From: Pseudomonas sp. MM211
GTDB lineage: Bacteria; Pseudomonadota; Gammaproteobacteria; Pseudomonadales; Pseudomonadaceae
Reading direction: 5' to 3'
Length of the DNA: 64,000 nt
Assembly: GCF_020386635.1 (NCBI RefSeq)
Contig: NZ_CP081942.1
Location: 806,001-870,000, forward strand
In this document: positions 39,286 through 48,507 of the stretch, in pieces
Position numbering within the stretch: position 1 is the stretch's first letter
Layout: each line of letters starts with the position of its first letter
Translations under genes and position numbers: made by a program
Notes under the pieces: model-generated
Database searches by the model: none
The model's input: the letters and a program-made list of their open reading frames with translations, nothing else
Told to the model about the DNA's origin: nothing

Positions 39286-40245
39286 ATGCTGCGCTCCGTT
39301 ACCTGTTCCCGCCTGCTCTACGCGCTGCTGTTGCCGGTGCTGGGCGCTGCTCACGCTGCCGATCTGTCCTCCCGTTACACCGATAGCAACGGCGATATGG
39401 TCGCCGATGTGCCGACGGATGAAGGCAAGTGGATCGATCCGGCCACACTGATCTTCGCTTACACACCTGTGGAAGACCCAGCCGTGTATGCCAAGGTGTG
39501 GGACGAGTTTCTGCAACACATGGAAAAGGTGACAGGCAAGAAGGTTAAGTTCTTCCCGGTTCAATCCAACGCCGCCCAGCTCGAGGCCATGCGCGCAGGC
39601 CGGTTGCACATTGCCGGTTTCAATACTGGTTCGGTTCCGTTGGCAGTCAACTGCGCCGGTTTCGTCCCCTTCACCATGATGGCGGACAAGCAGGGCAATT
39701 ACGGCTACCAGATGGAAATCATCACCCACAACGGTAGTGGTATCGATGACGTGGCAGGCTTGCGTGGCCACACCCTGGCGTTCACGTCTCCCACCTCGAA
39801 CTCCGGCTTCAAGGCGCCTTCGGCCCTGCTCAAGTCCGAGTTCAACCTCGAAGCGGACAAGGACTTCAAGACGGCCTTCTCCGGCAAACACGACAACTCG
39901 ATCATGGGTGTGGTGAACCGCGATTACGACGCCGCCGCCATCGCCAACTCGGTGCTCGCACAGATGCAGGCCCGTGGCATGGTCAAGCCTGATCAGTACA
40001 AGGTGCTGTATACCTCGCAAACCTTCCCCACTACCGGCTATGGCTACGTCTACAACCTCAAGCCAGAACTGGCCGCGAAGATTCAGGAAGGTTTCAAGAC
40101 GTTTGAATGGGAAGGCTCGGCCCTGCAGGCAGAATTCAAGAGCTCCGATGGCGAGCAGTTCATCCCGATTACCTTTAAGCAGCACTGGGAAGTGGTGCGC
40201 AAGATCGACCAAGCCATGGACGTGAGCTACCAGTGTGACAAGTGA
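39286..40245 (+). CDS. Phosphonate/phosphite-type ABC substrate-binding protein (PhnD family)
   Basis: 319 residues with signal peptide ([16 protein letters not shown]), and GTAAGGA upstream of the ATG. The PhnD-like fold includes [35 protein letters not shown] and the oxyanion-binding segment [13 protein letters not shown]. It is a periplasmic binding protein for phosphonate, phosphite or a related oxyanion; the exact ligand is not predictable by eye. It is the first gene of a four-gene importer operon. Confidence 0.9.
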   Translation: MLRSVTCSRLLYALLLPVLGAAHAADLSSRYTDSNGDMVADVPTDEGKWIDPATLIFAYTPVEDPAVYAKVWDEFLQHMEKVTGKKVKFFPVQSNAAQLEAMRAGRLHIAGFNTGSVPLAVNCAGFVPFTMMADKQGNYGYQMEIITHNGSGIDDVAGLRGHTLAFTSPTSNSGFKAPSALLKSEFNLEADKDFKTAFSGKHDNSIMGVVNRDYDAAAIANSVLAQMQARGMVKPDQYKVLYTSQTFPTTGYGYVYNLKPELAAKIQEGFKTFEWEGSALQAEFKSSDGEQFIPITFKQHWEVVRKIDQAMDVSYQCDK

Positions 40246-40277
40246 TCAGCACTGGCGAAAAAAAGGAAATGCCAGGC

Positions 40278-41123
40278 ATGCCCCTTCTCGAGATCAACGG
40301 CTTGGGCAAACGCTACACCAGTGGCGACCAGGCACTCGCGGATGTGCGCCTGGTGCTGCCCAAGGGCCAGGTCATGGCACTGATCGGCCCATCCGGCGCG
40401 GGCAAGAGTACGCTGATTCGCTGCATCAACCGCCTGGTGGAGCCGACCGAGGGCGAAGTGCTGCTCAACGGCTTGTCGTTGACCAAGCTGCGCGCCGGTG
40501 CACTGCGCAAGGCGCGGCGGCGGATGGGCATGATCTTTCAGGATCATGCCCTGGTCGACCGGCTGACCGTGATGGAGAACGTCCTGTCGGGAAGGCTGGG
40601 CTATGTGGGGTTTTGGCGCAGCGTCTGGCGTCGATACCCCCAGGCCGATGTACAGGAAGCCTTCCGCTTGCTCGACCGGGTCGGCCTGGCCCAGGCAATC
40701 GACAAACGTGCCGATGCATTGTCCGGTGGCCAGCGACAACGGGTCGGCATCGCTCGCGCCTTGTTGCAGAACCCCGACTTGATGCTGATCGACGAGCCCA
40801 CTGCCAGCCTCGACCCGAAGACCTCACGGCAGATCATGCGACTGATCCGCGAGCTCTGCGACGAGCGCGGCCTTACGGCGATCATCAATATCCATGACGT
40901 CGATCTGGCGCGTCGCTTCTCGGACAGAATCGTCGGGCTGCATGCCGGGCGCATCGTCTTCGACGGCTCGCCTGACGCACTCGATGCGCCCACCCTGACC
41001 CGCATCTACGGAGAGGAAGACTGGGAGTCCAGTACGGAAGAAGTGGCTCAAGACGAAGACCGGCTACCCGAGCCGCCCACGGCACGGGTAACGCGCTCGA
41101 ACTGGGCAGAGATCGCCAGCTGA
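40278..41123 (+). CDS. Phosphonate/phosphite-type ABC ATP-binding protein (PhnC family)
   Basis: About 281 residues from [29 protein letters not shown] lies at proper spacing before this ATG, while the ATG at 40269 and GTG at 40242 are closer to or overlapping the previous stop. Walker A is GPSGAGKST, the Q-loop [14 protein letters not shown], the signature [15 protein letters not shown] and Walker [17 protein letters not shown], all PhnC-like. The C-terminus has an acidic extension ([19 protein letters not shown]). The stop overlaps the first permease start. Confidence 0.92.
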   Translation: MPLLEINGLGKRYTSGDQALADVRLVLPKGQVMALIGPSGAGKSTLIRCINRLVEPTEGEVLLNGLSLTKLRAGALRKARRRMGMIFQDHALVDRLTVMENVLSGRLGYVGFWRSVWRRYPQADVQEAFRLLDRVGLAQAIDKRADALSGGQRQRVGIARALLQNPDLMLIDEPTASLDPKTSRQIMRLIRELCDERGLTAIINIHDVDLARRFSDRIVGLHAGRIVFDGSPDALDAPTLTRIYGEEDWESSTEEVAQDEDRLPEPPTARVTRSNWAEIAS

Positions 41124-41953
41124 TGGCCAGTGAAGTACCTGCAAGCGACCGCCTGGCCCGAGCCCGTGCCGGGTATTGGCAGCCGCCCTCGCTGCTGCCA
41201 GGCCGGGGTCAGCGCTACCTGGTCGTCGCTGGCCTGCTGCTTTATCTACTGCTCGCCGGGGCCAGCATCAACCTGGACTGGAATCGCATTGCCGAAGGTT
41301 GGTCACGCGGGGCGGCCTTTGTGTCCGGGTTCGCTAACCCGGACTTCACCAGTCGTGGCGGCGATATTCTTGAAGGTCTGCTGGAAAGCCTGGCCATGAC
41401 ACTGGTGGCCACGGTGCTGGGTATCGCCCTGTCGATTCCCGTCGGCCTCGGTGCCGCCCGCAACCTGTCGCCGCTGCCGGTCTACCTGTTCTGCAGGGGG
41501 CTGATCATGATTTCGCGCACCTTTCAGGAAGTGATCATCGCCATCCTGTTTGTCGTGATGTTCGGCTTCGGCCCGCTGGCCGGCGTCGCCACGCTCGCCT
41601 TCGCCACCATTGGCTTCATCGCCAAACTACTGGCTGAAGCGATCGAAGACATCAATGCGCGCCCCTTAGAGGCCATTCGTGCAACGGGCGGCAGCTGGTT
41701 GCAGGTCATGAATCATGCCGTGCAGCCACAGATCATGCCTCGCCTGATCGGCCTCTCGCTGTACCGCCTCGATATCAACTTTCGCGAGTCGGCCATCATC
41801 GGCATCGTTGGCGCGGGCGGTATCGGCGCGACGCTCGGCACAGCCATGGATCGCTACGAATACAACACGGCCGCGGCCGTGCTGCTGATCATCATCGCCA
41901 TCGTGCTGGCCTCCGAGTATTTCTCCGGGCACGTACGTCGCTGGCTCCAGTAA
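41123..41953 (+). CDS. Phosphonate/phosphite-type ABC permease (PhnE family), first
   Basis: A 276-residue inner-membrane protein that overlaps the ATPase stop by one base. The PhnE features are FANPDFTSRGGDILEGLLES, LSIPVGLGAARNLSP and the coupling loop EAIEDINARPLEAIRATGGS, followed by GAGGIGATLGTAM. It forms the channel with the second permease. Confidence 0.92.
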   Translation: MASEVPASDRLARARAGYWQPPSLLPGRGQRYLVVAGLLLYLLLAGASINLDWNRIAEGWSRGAAFVSGFANPDFTSRGGDILEGLLESLAMTLVATVLGIALSIPVGLGAARNLSPLPVYLFCRGLIMISRTFQEVIIAILFVVMFGFGPLAGVATLAFATIGFIAKLLAEAIEDINARPLEAIRATGGSWLQVMNHAVQPQIMPRLIGLSLYRLDINFRESAIIGIVGAGGIGATLGTAMDRYEYNTAAAVLLIIIAIVLASEYFSGHVRRWLQ

Positions 41954-41964
41954 GGCTTTTTGTC

Positions 41965-42780
41965 ATGCCCGTGATCCATGCCGCAACGGCACAACCGCAA
42001 TGGCGGCGTCGCACCACCGCTCAACAGTGGGGCTACTGGCTTGTCTGGTTCGCCGGCGCACTGCTGTTTGTCTGGTGCGCTCGTTTCATCTCCGAAAACA
42101 CCCTATGGGAGTTCGTCCAGGATGCCGGTAGCCAGGGCGCCTCCCTGCTGGCGCGCATGGTTCCACCCCGCTGGGACTACACACCTGCCCTGCTGCAGCC
42201 CCTCTGGGATACGCTCAACATCGCCACGCTGGGCACCGCGCTCGGCGTACTGATGGCCTTTCCACTGGCCTTTCTCGCCGCCCGCAACACCACACCCTCG
42301 CCGATCATCCGCAGCGCCGCGTTGCTGATCATCGTCTCGTCGCGATCAATCAACTCGCTGATCTGGGCGATGCTGTTAGTGGCGATGCTCGGTCCCGGCG
42401 TACTTGCCGGGATCATCGCCATCGCCCTGCGTTCGGTTGGGTTCGTCGGCAAGCTGCTCTACGAAGCGATCGAGGAAATCAGCACCTCACCGGTAGAGGC
42501 CATTGGCGCAACCGGGGCGGGGCGTTTGCAGGTGCTGCAATTCGGCGTAGTCCCGCAGATAATGCCGGCCTTTGTAGGCACCTCGCTGTATCGCTGGGAC
42601 ATCAACATCCGCGAGTCGACAGTGCTGGGCTTGGTGGGCGCAGGCGGCATCGGGCTGCAGCTCGACGCCGCCATCAACAACCTTGCCTGGGATCGGGTGA
42701 GCATCATCTTCATCCTGATCTTCGCCACGGTGATCTTTTCCGAATGGGCCTCGGCACGGCTGCGTCAAAGGCTTTCATAA
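41965..42780 (+). CDS. Phosphonate/phosphite-type ABC permease (PhnE family), second
   Basis: 271 residues, 11 bases behind the first permease. It shares the same scheme: LMAFPLAFLAARNTTPSP, YEAIEEISTSPVEAIGATGA and GAGGIGLQLDAAI. Paired PhnE genes are known in several phosphonate and phosphite importers. No C-P lyase, phosphonatase or phosphite dehydrogenase gene follows; the next gene is uvrD. Confidence 0.92.
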   Translation: MPVIHAATAQPQWRRRTTAQQWGYWLVWFAGALLFVWCARFISENTLWEFVQDAGSQGASLLARMVPPRWDYTPALLQPLWDTLNIATLGTALGVLMAFPLAFLAARNTTPSPIIRSAALLIIVSSRSINSLIWAMLLVAMLGPGVLAGIIAIALRSVGFVGKLLYEAIEEISTSPVEAIGATGAGRLQVLQFGVVPQIMPAFVGTSLYRWDINIRESTVLGLVGAGGIGLQLDAAINNLAWDRVSIIFILIFATVIFSEWASARLRQRLS

Positions 42781-43075
42781 GGCTAAAGACCAAGAGCGCC
42801 AGCATTCTTCGACGAGCCTGTTGGGCACGCCACTGCTGCTCGACGGCAGCGCCAAAACAGCGCTGGGGTCAGGGGCATTGAAAGGCCTACCTGTAGCGAA
42901 AATCGGCTGATCGCTACGACGACCTGAGGGCCGTGGAGTCGCCTATCGGCAGAAAAAGCGGCTGAACGATTATACGAAAATGTTGCTTGATGCGCGGACA
43001 CGTAATGGCTGAAAGCCGCGTCCCGCCCGGCCAACATGGCTTGTGATGGCGTGCCTACCCCCCTAGAATGCCGCG
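42781..43075. other. Intergenic region before uvrD
   Basis: These 295 bases show no open frame with coding character, no REP, and no LexA-like palindrome that I can see. The promoter of uvrD is presumably here but is not recognisable by eye. Confidence 0.4.
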
Positions 43076-45277
43076 ATGCAAAATGACCTCGATCAGCGAC
43101 TCACATCCCTCAATCCAGCCCAGCACCATGCGGTTACCACACCGCCTGGCCATCAGTTGGTGCTGGCCGGTGCCGGCTCCGGCAAGACCCGCGTGCTGGT
43201 GCACCGCATCGCGTTCCTTATTCAGCGGCTGAGCGTCTCGCCCCACAGCATTCTGTCGGTGACCTTCACCAACAAGGCTGCCGCCGAGATGCGCCATCGC
43301 ATCGAAGACGTGCTCGGGCAAAGCCCGGCTGGCATGTGGGTGGGTACCTTCCATGGCCTGGCCCACCGCTTGCTGCGCGCGCATTGGCGCGAGGCCAACC
43401 TGGCCGAGAATTTCCAGATTCTCGACTCCGACGACCAGCAGCGCCTGGTCAAACGGGTGATTCGCGAGTTGGGCCTTGATGAGCAACGCTGGCCGGCCAA
43501 GCAAGCGCAGTGGTTCATCAACGGGCAGAAGGACGAAGGCATCCGCCCGCAGGGCATTCAGGCCAGCGGTGATCTGTTCCTGGCGACCATGCGCGGCATC
43601 TACGAGGCCTATGAAGCGGCCTGTGCCCGCGCCGGGGTCATCGATTTCGCCGAACTGCTGCTGCGCGCCCTGGATCTGTGGCGCAACAATGCGGGCCTGC
43701 TGGAACATTACCAGCGCCGTTTCCGGCACATTCTGGTGGACGAGTTCCAGGACACCAACGCCGTGCAGTACGCCTGGCTGCGCATCCTCGCCATGGGCGG
43801 CGAAAGCCTCATGGTAGTGGGTGACGACGACCAGTCGATCTACGGCTGGCGTGGCGCGAAGATCGAGAACATCCAGCAATTCGACAGCGATTTCGCCGGG
43901 GCTGAGATCATCCGCCTGGAGCAGAACTATCGCTCCACGGCGAACATCCTCAATGCCGCCAACGCGCTGATCGCCAACAACCAGGGGCGCCTGGGCAAGG
44001 AATTGCGCACCGATGTCGGCGACGGCGAACTGATCAGCCTGTATGCCGCCTTCAACGAGCACGACGAAGCCCGCTACGTGGTCGAAACCATCGAGGACGC
44101 CCTACGCAAGGAAGGCCTCAAGCGCAGCGAAATCGCCATTCTGTATCGCTCCAACGCCCAGTCGCGGGTGCTTGAAGAGGCCCTGCTGCGCGAGAAGATT
44201 CCCTACCGCATCTACGGTGGTCAGCGCTTCTTCGAACGCGCTGAAATCAAGAACGCCATGGCCTACCTACGCCTGATCCACCAGCGCGGCAACGACGCGG
44301 CACTGGAGCGGGTGATCAACGTACCGGCCCGCGGCATTGGCGAGAAGACGGTGGAAACCCTGCGCCAGTTCGCCCGGGCCAACGAATTGTCGATGTGGGC
44401 CGCACTGCACGAGGCGGTGGGTACCAAGGTCGTCAGTGGGCGCGCCGCCAGTGCCTTGAATGCCTTCGTCGAACTGGTCGATACCCTGGCCCTCAAGGTC
44501 GAAGGCATGCAGCTGCACAGCATGGCGCAACTGGTCATCGAGCAGTCCGGCCTGCTGGCCTATCACCGCGACGAGAAGGGCGAGAAGGCCCAGGCACGAG
44601 TGGAAAACCTTGAGGAGCTGGTCTCCGCCGCACGCGCCTTCGACTCCTACGAGGGTGAAGAAGGTGACGAGGAGCAGACGCCGCTGGCCGCCTTCCTCGG
44701 CCACGCTTCGCTGGAAGCCGGCGACACCCAGGCCGCCGAGAACGAAGACAGCATCCAACTGATGACCCTGCACAGCGCCAAAGGCCTGGAGTTCCCGCGG
44801 GTGTTCCTGGTCGGGATGGAAGAAGGTCTGTTCCCTCACAAAATGAGCCTGGAAGAGCCCGGCCGCCTCGAAGAGGAACGTCGCCTGGCCTACGTCGGCG
44901 TCACCCGCGCCATGCACAACCTGGTGATCAGTTACGCGGAAACCCGCCGCCTGTACGGCAACGAGACCTACAACAAGGTGTCGCGCTTCGTGCGTGAGGT
45001 ACCGCCACACCTGCTGCAGGAAGTGCGCCTGTCCAATAGCGTCAGCCGCCCCTATGGCAGTGGCAACCGCAGCATGAGCGGCAGCAATCTGTTCGCCGGC
45101 AGCGCGGTACCGGACACCCCGTTCAACCTTGGCCAACGCGTGCAGCATTCGCTGTTCGGTGAAGGCACCATCCTCAATTTCGAGGGCGCAGGCCCTCAGG
45201 CGCGGGTACAGGTGAATTTCGAGAGCGAAGGCACCAAGTGGCTGATGCTGGCCTACGCCAAGTTGGAAGCACTTTGA
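43076..45277 (+). CDS. uvrD: DNA helicase II
   Basis: A 733-residue superfamily 1A 3'-5' helicase acting in nucleotide excision and mismatch repair. Motif Ia/I is seen as LAGAGSGKTRVLVHRI, motif Ic as FTNKAAAEMRHRI, motif II as DEFQDTN, motif III as GDDDQSIYGWRGA, motif IV near EQNYRST, motif V as TLHSAKGLEFPRVFLVGMEE and motif VI as YVGVTRAM. The C-terminal FGEGTILNFEGAGPQARVQV is the Tudor-like RNA polymerase-binding domain that distinguishes UvrD/PcrA from Rep. Confidence 0.97.
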   Translation: MQNDLDQRLTSLNPAQHHAVTTPPGHQLVLAGAGSGKTRVLVHRIAFLIQRLSVSPHSILSVTFTNKAAAEMRHRIEDVLGQSPAGMWVGTFHGLAHRLLRAHWREANLAENFQILDSDDQQRLVKRVIRELGLDEQRWPAKQAQWFINGQKDEGIRPQGIQASGDLFLATMRGIYEAYEAACARAGVIDFAELLLRALDLWRNNAGLLEHYQRRFRHILVDEFQDTNAVQYAWLRILAMGGESLMVVGDDDQSIYGWRGAKIENIQQFDSDFAGAEIIRLEQNYRSTANILNAANALIANNQGRLGKELRTDVGDGELISLYAAFNEHDEARYVVETIEDALRKEGLKRSEIAILYRSNAQSRVLEEALLREKIPYRIYGGQRFFERAEIKNAMAYLRLIHQRGNDAALERVINVPARGIGEKTVETLRQFARANELSMWAALHEAVGTKVVSGRAASALNAFVELVDTLALKVEGMQLHSMAQLVIEQSGLLAYHRDEKGEKAQARVENLEELVSAARAFDSYEGEEGDEEQTPLAAFLGHASLEAGDTQAAENEDSIQLMTLHSAKGLEFPRVFLVGMEEGLFPHKMSLEEPGRLEEERRLAYVGVTRAMHNLVISYAETRRLYGNETYNKVSRFVREVPPHLLQEVRLSNSVSRPYGSGNRSMSGSNLFAGSAVPDTPFNLGQRVQHSLFGEGTILNFEGAGPQARVQVNFESEGTKWLMLAYAKLEAL

Positions 45278-45420
45278 GGCGCCAGCTCAAAGCTGGCTGC
45301 ACCTCGCCCCTGCTGCGCTGATAAGATTTTTTTAAACCAACGGGCGTCGAGCGCTTAAAGCCGACGCCCAATAATAAAAAGCAATCTGGGCACGCTGCTC
45401 AACACCCAAGGGAGAACACG

Positions 45421-46518
45421 ATGAACCGCCGTAACCTGTTCGGCGCCGCTGTGGCGCTGCTCGCTGCCATCGGCCTGGCCGGCTGCAAGGAAGAAACACC
45501 TGCTGCCCAGCAAAGCGCTACTGCCGCAAAAGCGGAAACCTTCCATTGGAAGATGGTCACCTCTTGGCCTAAGAACTATCCAGGCCTGGGCACCGCCGCC
45601 GAGCGTCTGGCCGAGCGTATCAACGCGATGAGCGCCGGGCGCCTGACCGTCAAGGTCTACGCCGCAGGTGAACTGGTTCCGGCGCTGGAAGTGTTCGATG
45701 CAGTGTCCCGCGGCACCGCCGAAATGGGCCACGGCACGCCGTACTACTGGAAGGGCAAGGTTCCGGCCGCACAGTTCTTCTCCTCGGTACCGTTCGGCCT
45801 GTCGACCCTGGAAATGAACGCCTGGCTGAGCAAGGGCGGCGGTCAGGCCCTGTGGGACGAGACCTACGCGCCCTATGGCGTGAAACCGCTGTCGGCGGGT
45901 AACACCACCATGCAGATGGGTGGCTGGTACAACAAGGAAATCAATTCCCTGGACGACATCAAGGGCCTGAAAATCCGCATGCCGGGCCTGGGTGGTGAAG
46001 TCTGGACCAAACTCGGCGCAATCACCGTCAACCTGCCTGGCGGCGAAATCTTCACCGCCCTGCAAACCCACGTGATCGACGCCACCGACTGGGTCAGCCC
46101 CTACAACGACCTGGCCTTCGGTCTGCACAAGGCCGCCAAGTACTACTACTTCCCGGGCTGGCAGGAACCGCAGGCGGTGGTCGAGTCCATGGTCAATCAG
46201 AAGGCCTTCGACAGCCTGCCGGCCGACCTGCAGGCCATCGTGGTCGAAGCCGCCCGCGCCGCGACCCTGGATATGATGGACGACTACATCTTCCACAACG
46301 CCAAGTCGCTGGCTCAGTTGAAGGAACAGGGCGTACCGATCAAGCGCTTCCCCGACGAAGTGCTGGACGCCATGAAGCGTGAGTCTCAGGCCGTTCTGGA
46401 AGAACTCGCTGGCCAGAACGATCTCAACGGCCGTATCTGGAAATCCATGAAGACCTTCCAGGATGAAGTCACGCCGATGAGCGCAGTGACCGAGCAAGAG
46501 CTGTACAACTGGCGCTAA
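45421..46518 (+). CDS. TRAP transporter substrate-binding lipoprotein (DctP family)
   Basis: 365 residues. The N-terminus MNRRNLFGAAVALLAAIGLAGC has both a Tat-like RR and a lipobox, so it is probably membrane-anchored. The DctP/TakP fold contains FHWKMVTSWPKNYPGLGTAA, GRLTVKVYAAGEL and ATDWVSPYNDLAFGLHKAAK, resembling the 2-oxo acid/lactate-binding TakP group. The ligand Arg is probably in LKIRMPGLGGEV. No DctQ/DctM membrane subunits lie beside it, and a terminator follows, so it is an orphan binding protein. Confidence 0.9.
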   Translation: MNRRNLFGAAVALLAAIGLAGCKEETPAAQQSATAAKAETFHWKMVTSWPKNYPGLGTAAERLAERINAMSAGRLTVKVYAAGELVPALEVFDAVSRGTAEMGHGTPYYWKGKVPAAQFFSSVPFGLSTLEMNAWLSKGGGQALWDETYAPYGVKPLSAGNTTMQMGGWYNKEINSLDDIKGLKIRMPGLGGEVWTKLGAITVNLPGGEIFTALQTHVIDATDWVSPYNDLAFGLHKAAKYYYFPGWQEPQAVVESMVNQKAFDSLPADLQAIVVEAARAATLDMMDDYIFHNAKSLAQLKEQGVPIKRFPDEVLDAMKRESQAVLEELAGQNDLNGRIWKSMKTFQDEVTPMSAVTEQELYNWR

Positions 46519-46558
46519 GCGCCAGTCGACCCGAATAAGGATCGACAGCAGCCGTTAA

Positions 46559-46588
46559 TAAAACGGAACCCTCGGGTTCCGTTTTACG
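46559..46588 (+). terminator. Terminator of the TRAP binding-protein gene
   Basis: The perfect arms AAAACGGAACCC and GGGTTCCGTTTT enclose TC. Confidence 0.85.
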
Positions 46589-46722
46589 TCCACCTAAAGC
46601 ACGACTTAACCAGCGCCAGCCGTTGCGTTGGGCAAAAGCTCGAAACATTCTGTTGCTGGTCATGCCGACCGGCCACGGGCAAGATGCTCGTCAGTGTTTC
46701 AATAACCAAGAGAAAACCGATA

Positions 46723-47580
46723 ATGCAGCGTTTCCTCAGTATCGCCCTGGTAGTTTGTCTGGGCCTGTCCTTCAGCTTAACTGCCGACGCCAAGCGTATG
46801 GGCGGCGGCAAATCCTTTGGCTCCGCACCGAGCCACCAGACCCGTCAGGCCACACCTCCATCCCAGCCTAACGCCAACGCAGCTGCGCCTGGCCGTACTC
46901 CGGCCGCCGCTAGCGGTGCTTCGCGCTGGCTCGGCCCGCTGGCTGGCCTGGCCGCCGGTGGCCTGCTGGCCTCGATGTTCATGGGTGACGGCTTTGAAGG
47001 CCTGCAGATCATGGACATGCTGATCTTCGGCCTGATCGCCTTCCTGCTGTTCCGCTTCCTGGCCGCTCGTCGCCAGAAGCAGCAGCCGAATGTCGCCGCT
47101 GCCGGTGGTGCACCCTTCCAGCGTGAAGCCCATGGCCAGCCGCAGCCGGCTCAGCCGTCGATCTTCGGTGGTAGCAGCGCCGCTGCGATCAAGCCGGTGA
47201 TCAACGCACCTGCGTGGTTCAACGAGCAGAGCTTCATCAATGCTGGTCGCGAGCACTTCCTGAGCCTGCAGCAGCACTGGGACGCGAACGAGATGGACAA
47301 GATCGCCGAGTTCGTGACCCCGCAACTGCTGGAGTTCCTCAAACGCGAACGTGCCGATCTGGGTGAGGGCTTCCAGTCCACCTACATCGACAACCTCGAC
47401 GTGCAGTTGGACGGTGTCGACGACCACGCCGACAAGACCATCGCCACCCTGACCTTCAGCGGTGTATCGAAGACCTCGCGCTTCGACCAGGGCGAAGTGT
47501 TCAGCGAAAGCTGGCGTCTCGAGCGCCCGACGGGCGACAACCAGCCTTGGTTGGTCGCCGGTATCCGCCAAAACGGCTGA
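46723..47580 (+). CDS. Tim44-domain membrane protein
   Basis: 285 residues from MQRFLSIALVVCLGLSFSL, with a signal peptide ending near TADAK. A low-complexity Pro/Ala/Gln-rich region follows. A Gly-rich membrane pair comes next (LAGLAAGGLLASMFMG and MDMLIFGLIAFLLFRFLA), and then a C-terminal Tim44-like domain from about 170 (FNEQSFINAGREHFLSLQQH onward). Bacterial members are inner-membrane proteins of unclear function. It is monocistronic between two terminators. Confidence 0.88.
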   Translation: MQRFLSIALVVCLGLSFSLTADAKRMGGGKSFGSAPSHQTRQATPPSQPNANAAAPGRTPAAASGASRWLGPLAGLAAGGLLASMFMGDGFEGLQIMDMLIFGLIAFLLFRFLAARRQKQQPNVAAAGGAPFQREAHGQPQPAQPSIFGGSSAAAIKPVINAPAWFNEQSFINAGREHFLSLQQHWDANEMDKIAEFVTPQLLEFLKRERADLGEGFQSTYIDNLDVQLDGVDDHADKTIATLTFSGVSKTSRFDQGEVFSESWRLERPTGDNQPWLVAGIRQNG

Positions 47581-47596
47581 TCCCACGCGTGATGAC

Positions 47597-47626
47597 AAAA
47601 CCCGGGCTTGCCCGGGTTTTGTGTTT
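47597..47626 (+). terminator. Terminator of the Tim44-like gene
   Basis: The arms AAAACCCGGGC and GCCCGGGTTTT enclose TT, followed by GTGTTT. Confidence 0.85.
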
Positions 47627-47870
47627 CTCGGCCCTGAGCTTTTGGAACCTGCGCTGCATCTCCCGGTCATTCGCACCGAGACCTATGGAATGGCCATATC
47701 GCAACCAACATGGCATTTTGCCTTTTTGCGACTTGTGACTATTTTCCATTCAGCGTAAAAAGCTGCGCTATTACAGGAATAACCAACCAGACGGCAGCTG
47801 ACTTAGCGCTCGTCTGTTTTGTGCTTTCCAAAAACCTGATGAGAGTCGCCGACCTCTGCTGGAGCCGCCC

Positions 47871-48278
47871 GTGGAAGAAGTCATCGAACAACTGCGTGAA
47901 CTGAACGAACCCGTACCGGTGCCGCTGGAATTGCCGGAAGAAGAGTTGCTGGTAGAGATCGAGGAGCAGATCCTCATCAACCTGCCGTTCGAGCTGCGCG
48001 AATTCCTGCTCAAGGTCAGCGACGTGGTCTACGGCCGCCTGGAGCCGGTCACGGCCACCGACCCGCAGTCACACACCTACCTGCCAGAAGTGGCCTCGGT
48101 CGCCTGGTCGCTGGGGGTATCCCGGGAGTTGGTGCCGATCTGCGAAGATAATGGCAACTACTACTGCGTCGAGCAGGACGGCACCGTGCTGCTGTGGGAT
48201 GGCGAAGAAGAAGACCTTACCGACGACAGCTGGGACTCGGTCTGGCACTGGGTACGTGAAGTCTGGTTGGAGGAATGA
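47871..48278 (+). CDS. SMI1/KNR4 (SUKH) family protein
   Basis: 135 residues with a GTG start supported by TGGAG upstream. The protein is very acidic. The fold's marks are LPFELREFLLKVSDVVYGRL near the centre and ICEDNGNYYCVEQDGTVLLW, then SVWHWVREVWLEE at the end. SUKH proteins often act as immunity proteins against nuclease or deaminase toxins, but solitary housekeeping members exist. No toxin gene is adjacent, so immunity is not supported here. Confidence 0.85.
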   Translation: MEEVIEQLRELNEPVPVPLELPEEELLVEIEEQILINLPFELREFLLKVSDVVYGRLEPVTATDPQSHTYLPEVASVAWSLGVSRELVPICEDNGNYYCVEQDGTVLLWDGEEEDLTDDSWDSVWHWVREVWLEE

Positions 48279-48316
48279 TCGCTCCGGCAGCGCACAGCGA
48301 TGCTCGGGGAATGTTG

Positions 48317-48427
48317 CCCTGGGTATCGCTTCGCTCAACGCCAGGCTACGGGTTGAGTAACTCGATAACTCTGCAGGAAGCACACCAACCGCTTTCGTAG
48401 CCTGGGTCGAGCGCAGCGACACCCGGG
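48317..48427. repeat. Inverted pair of GTAGCCTGGG-class repeats
   Basis: The copy at 48397-48427 reads GTAGCCTGGGTCGAGCGCAG then CGACACCCGGGG. An inverted diverged copy lies at 48317-48349. The same class occurs at 11230-11260 and 35828-35859. The pair sits between convergent genes. Confidence 0.65.
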
Positions 48428-48465
48428 GAGATTCCGGGCATCACAGCGATCCGCACCAAGCTACG

Positions 48466-48502
48466 GCAATACATACAAGAAGGGCGCCTATTGGCGCCCT
48501 TG
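48466..48502 (-). terminator. Terminator of the leftward antiporter gene
   Basis: A perfect palindrome at 48481-48500 (AGGGCGCC and GGCGCCCT around TATT) is followed on the minus strand by TCTTGTATGTATT. It begins eight bases past the stop. Confidence 0.75.
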
Positions 48503-48507
48503 TCGTT

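Noticed and set aside
45385..45405. Sigma-54 promoter before the TRAP binding-protein gene
   Set aside because: GGGCACG is present but the downstream TTGC half at correct spacing is not.
47871..48278. Toxin-immunity pair involving the SMI1/KNR4 protein
   Set aside because: No toxin, Rhs or contact-dependent inhibition gene lies next to it, and tpsA is 42 kb away and carries no toxin domain.
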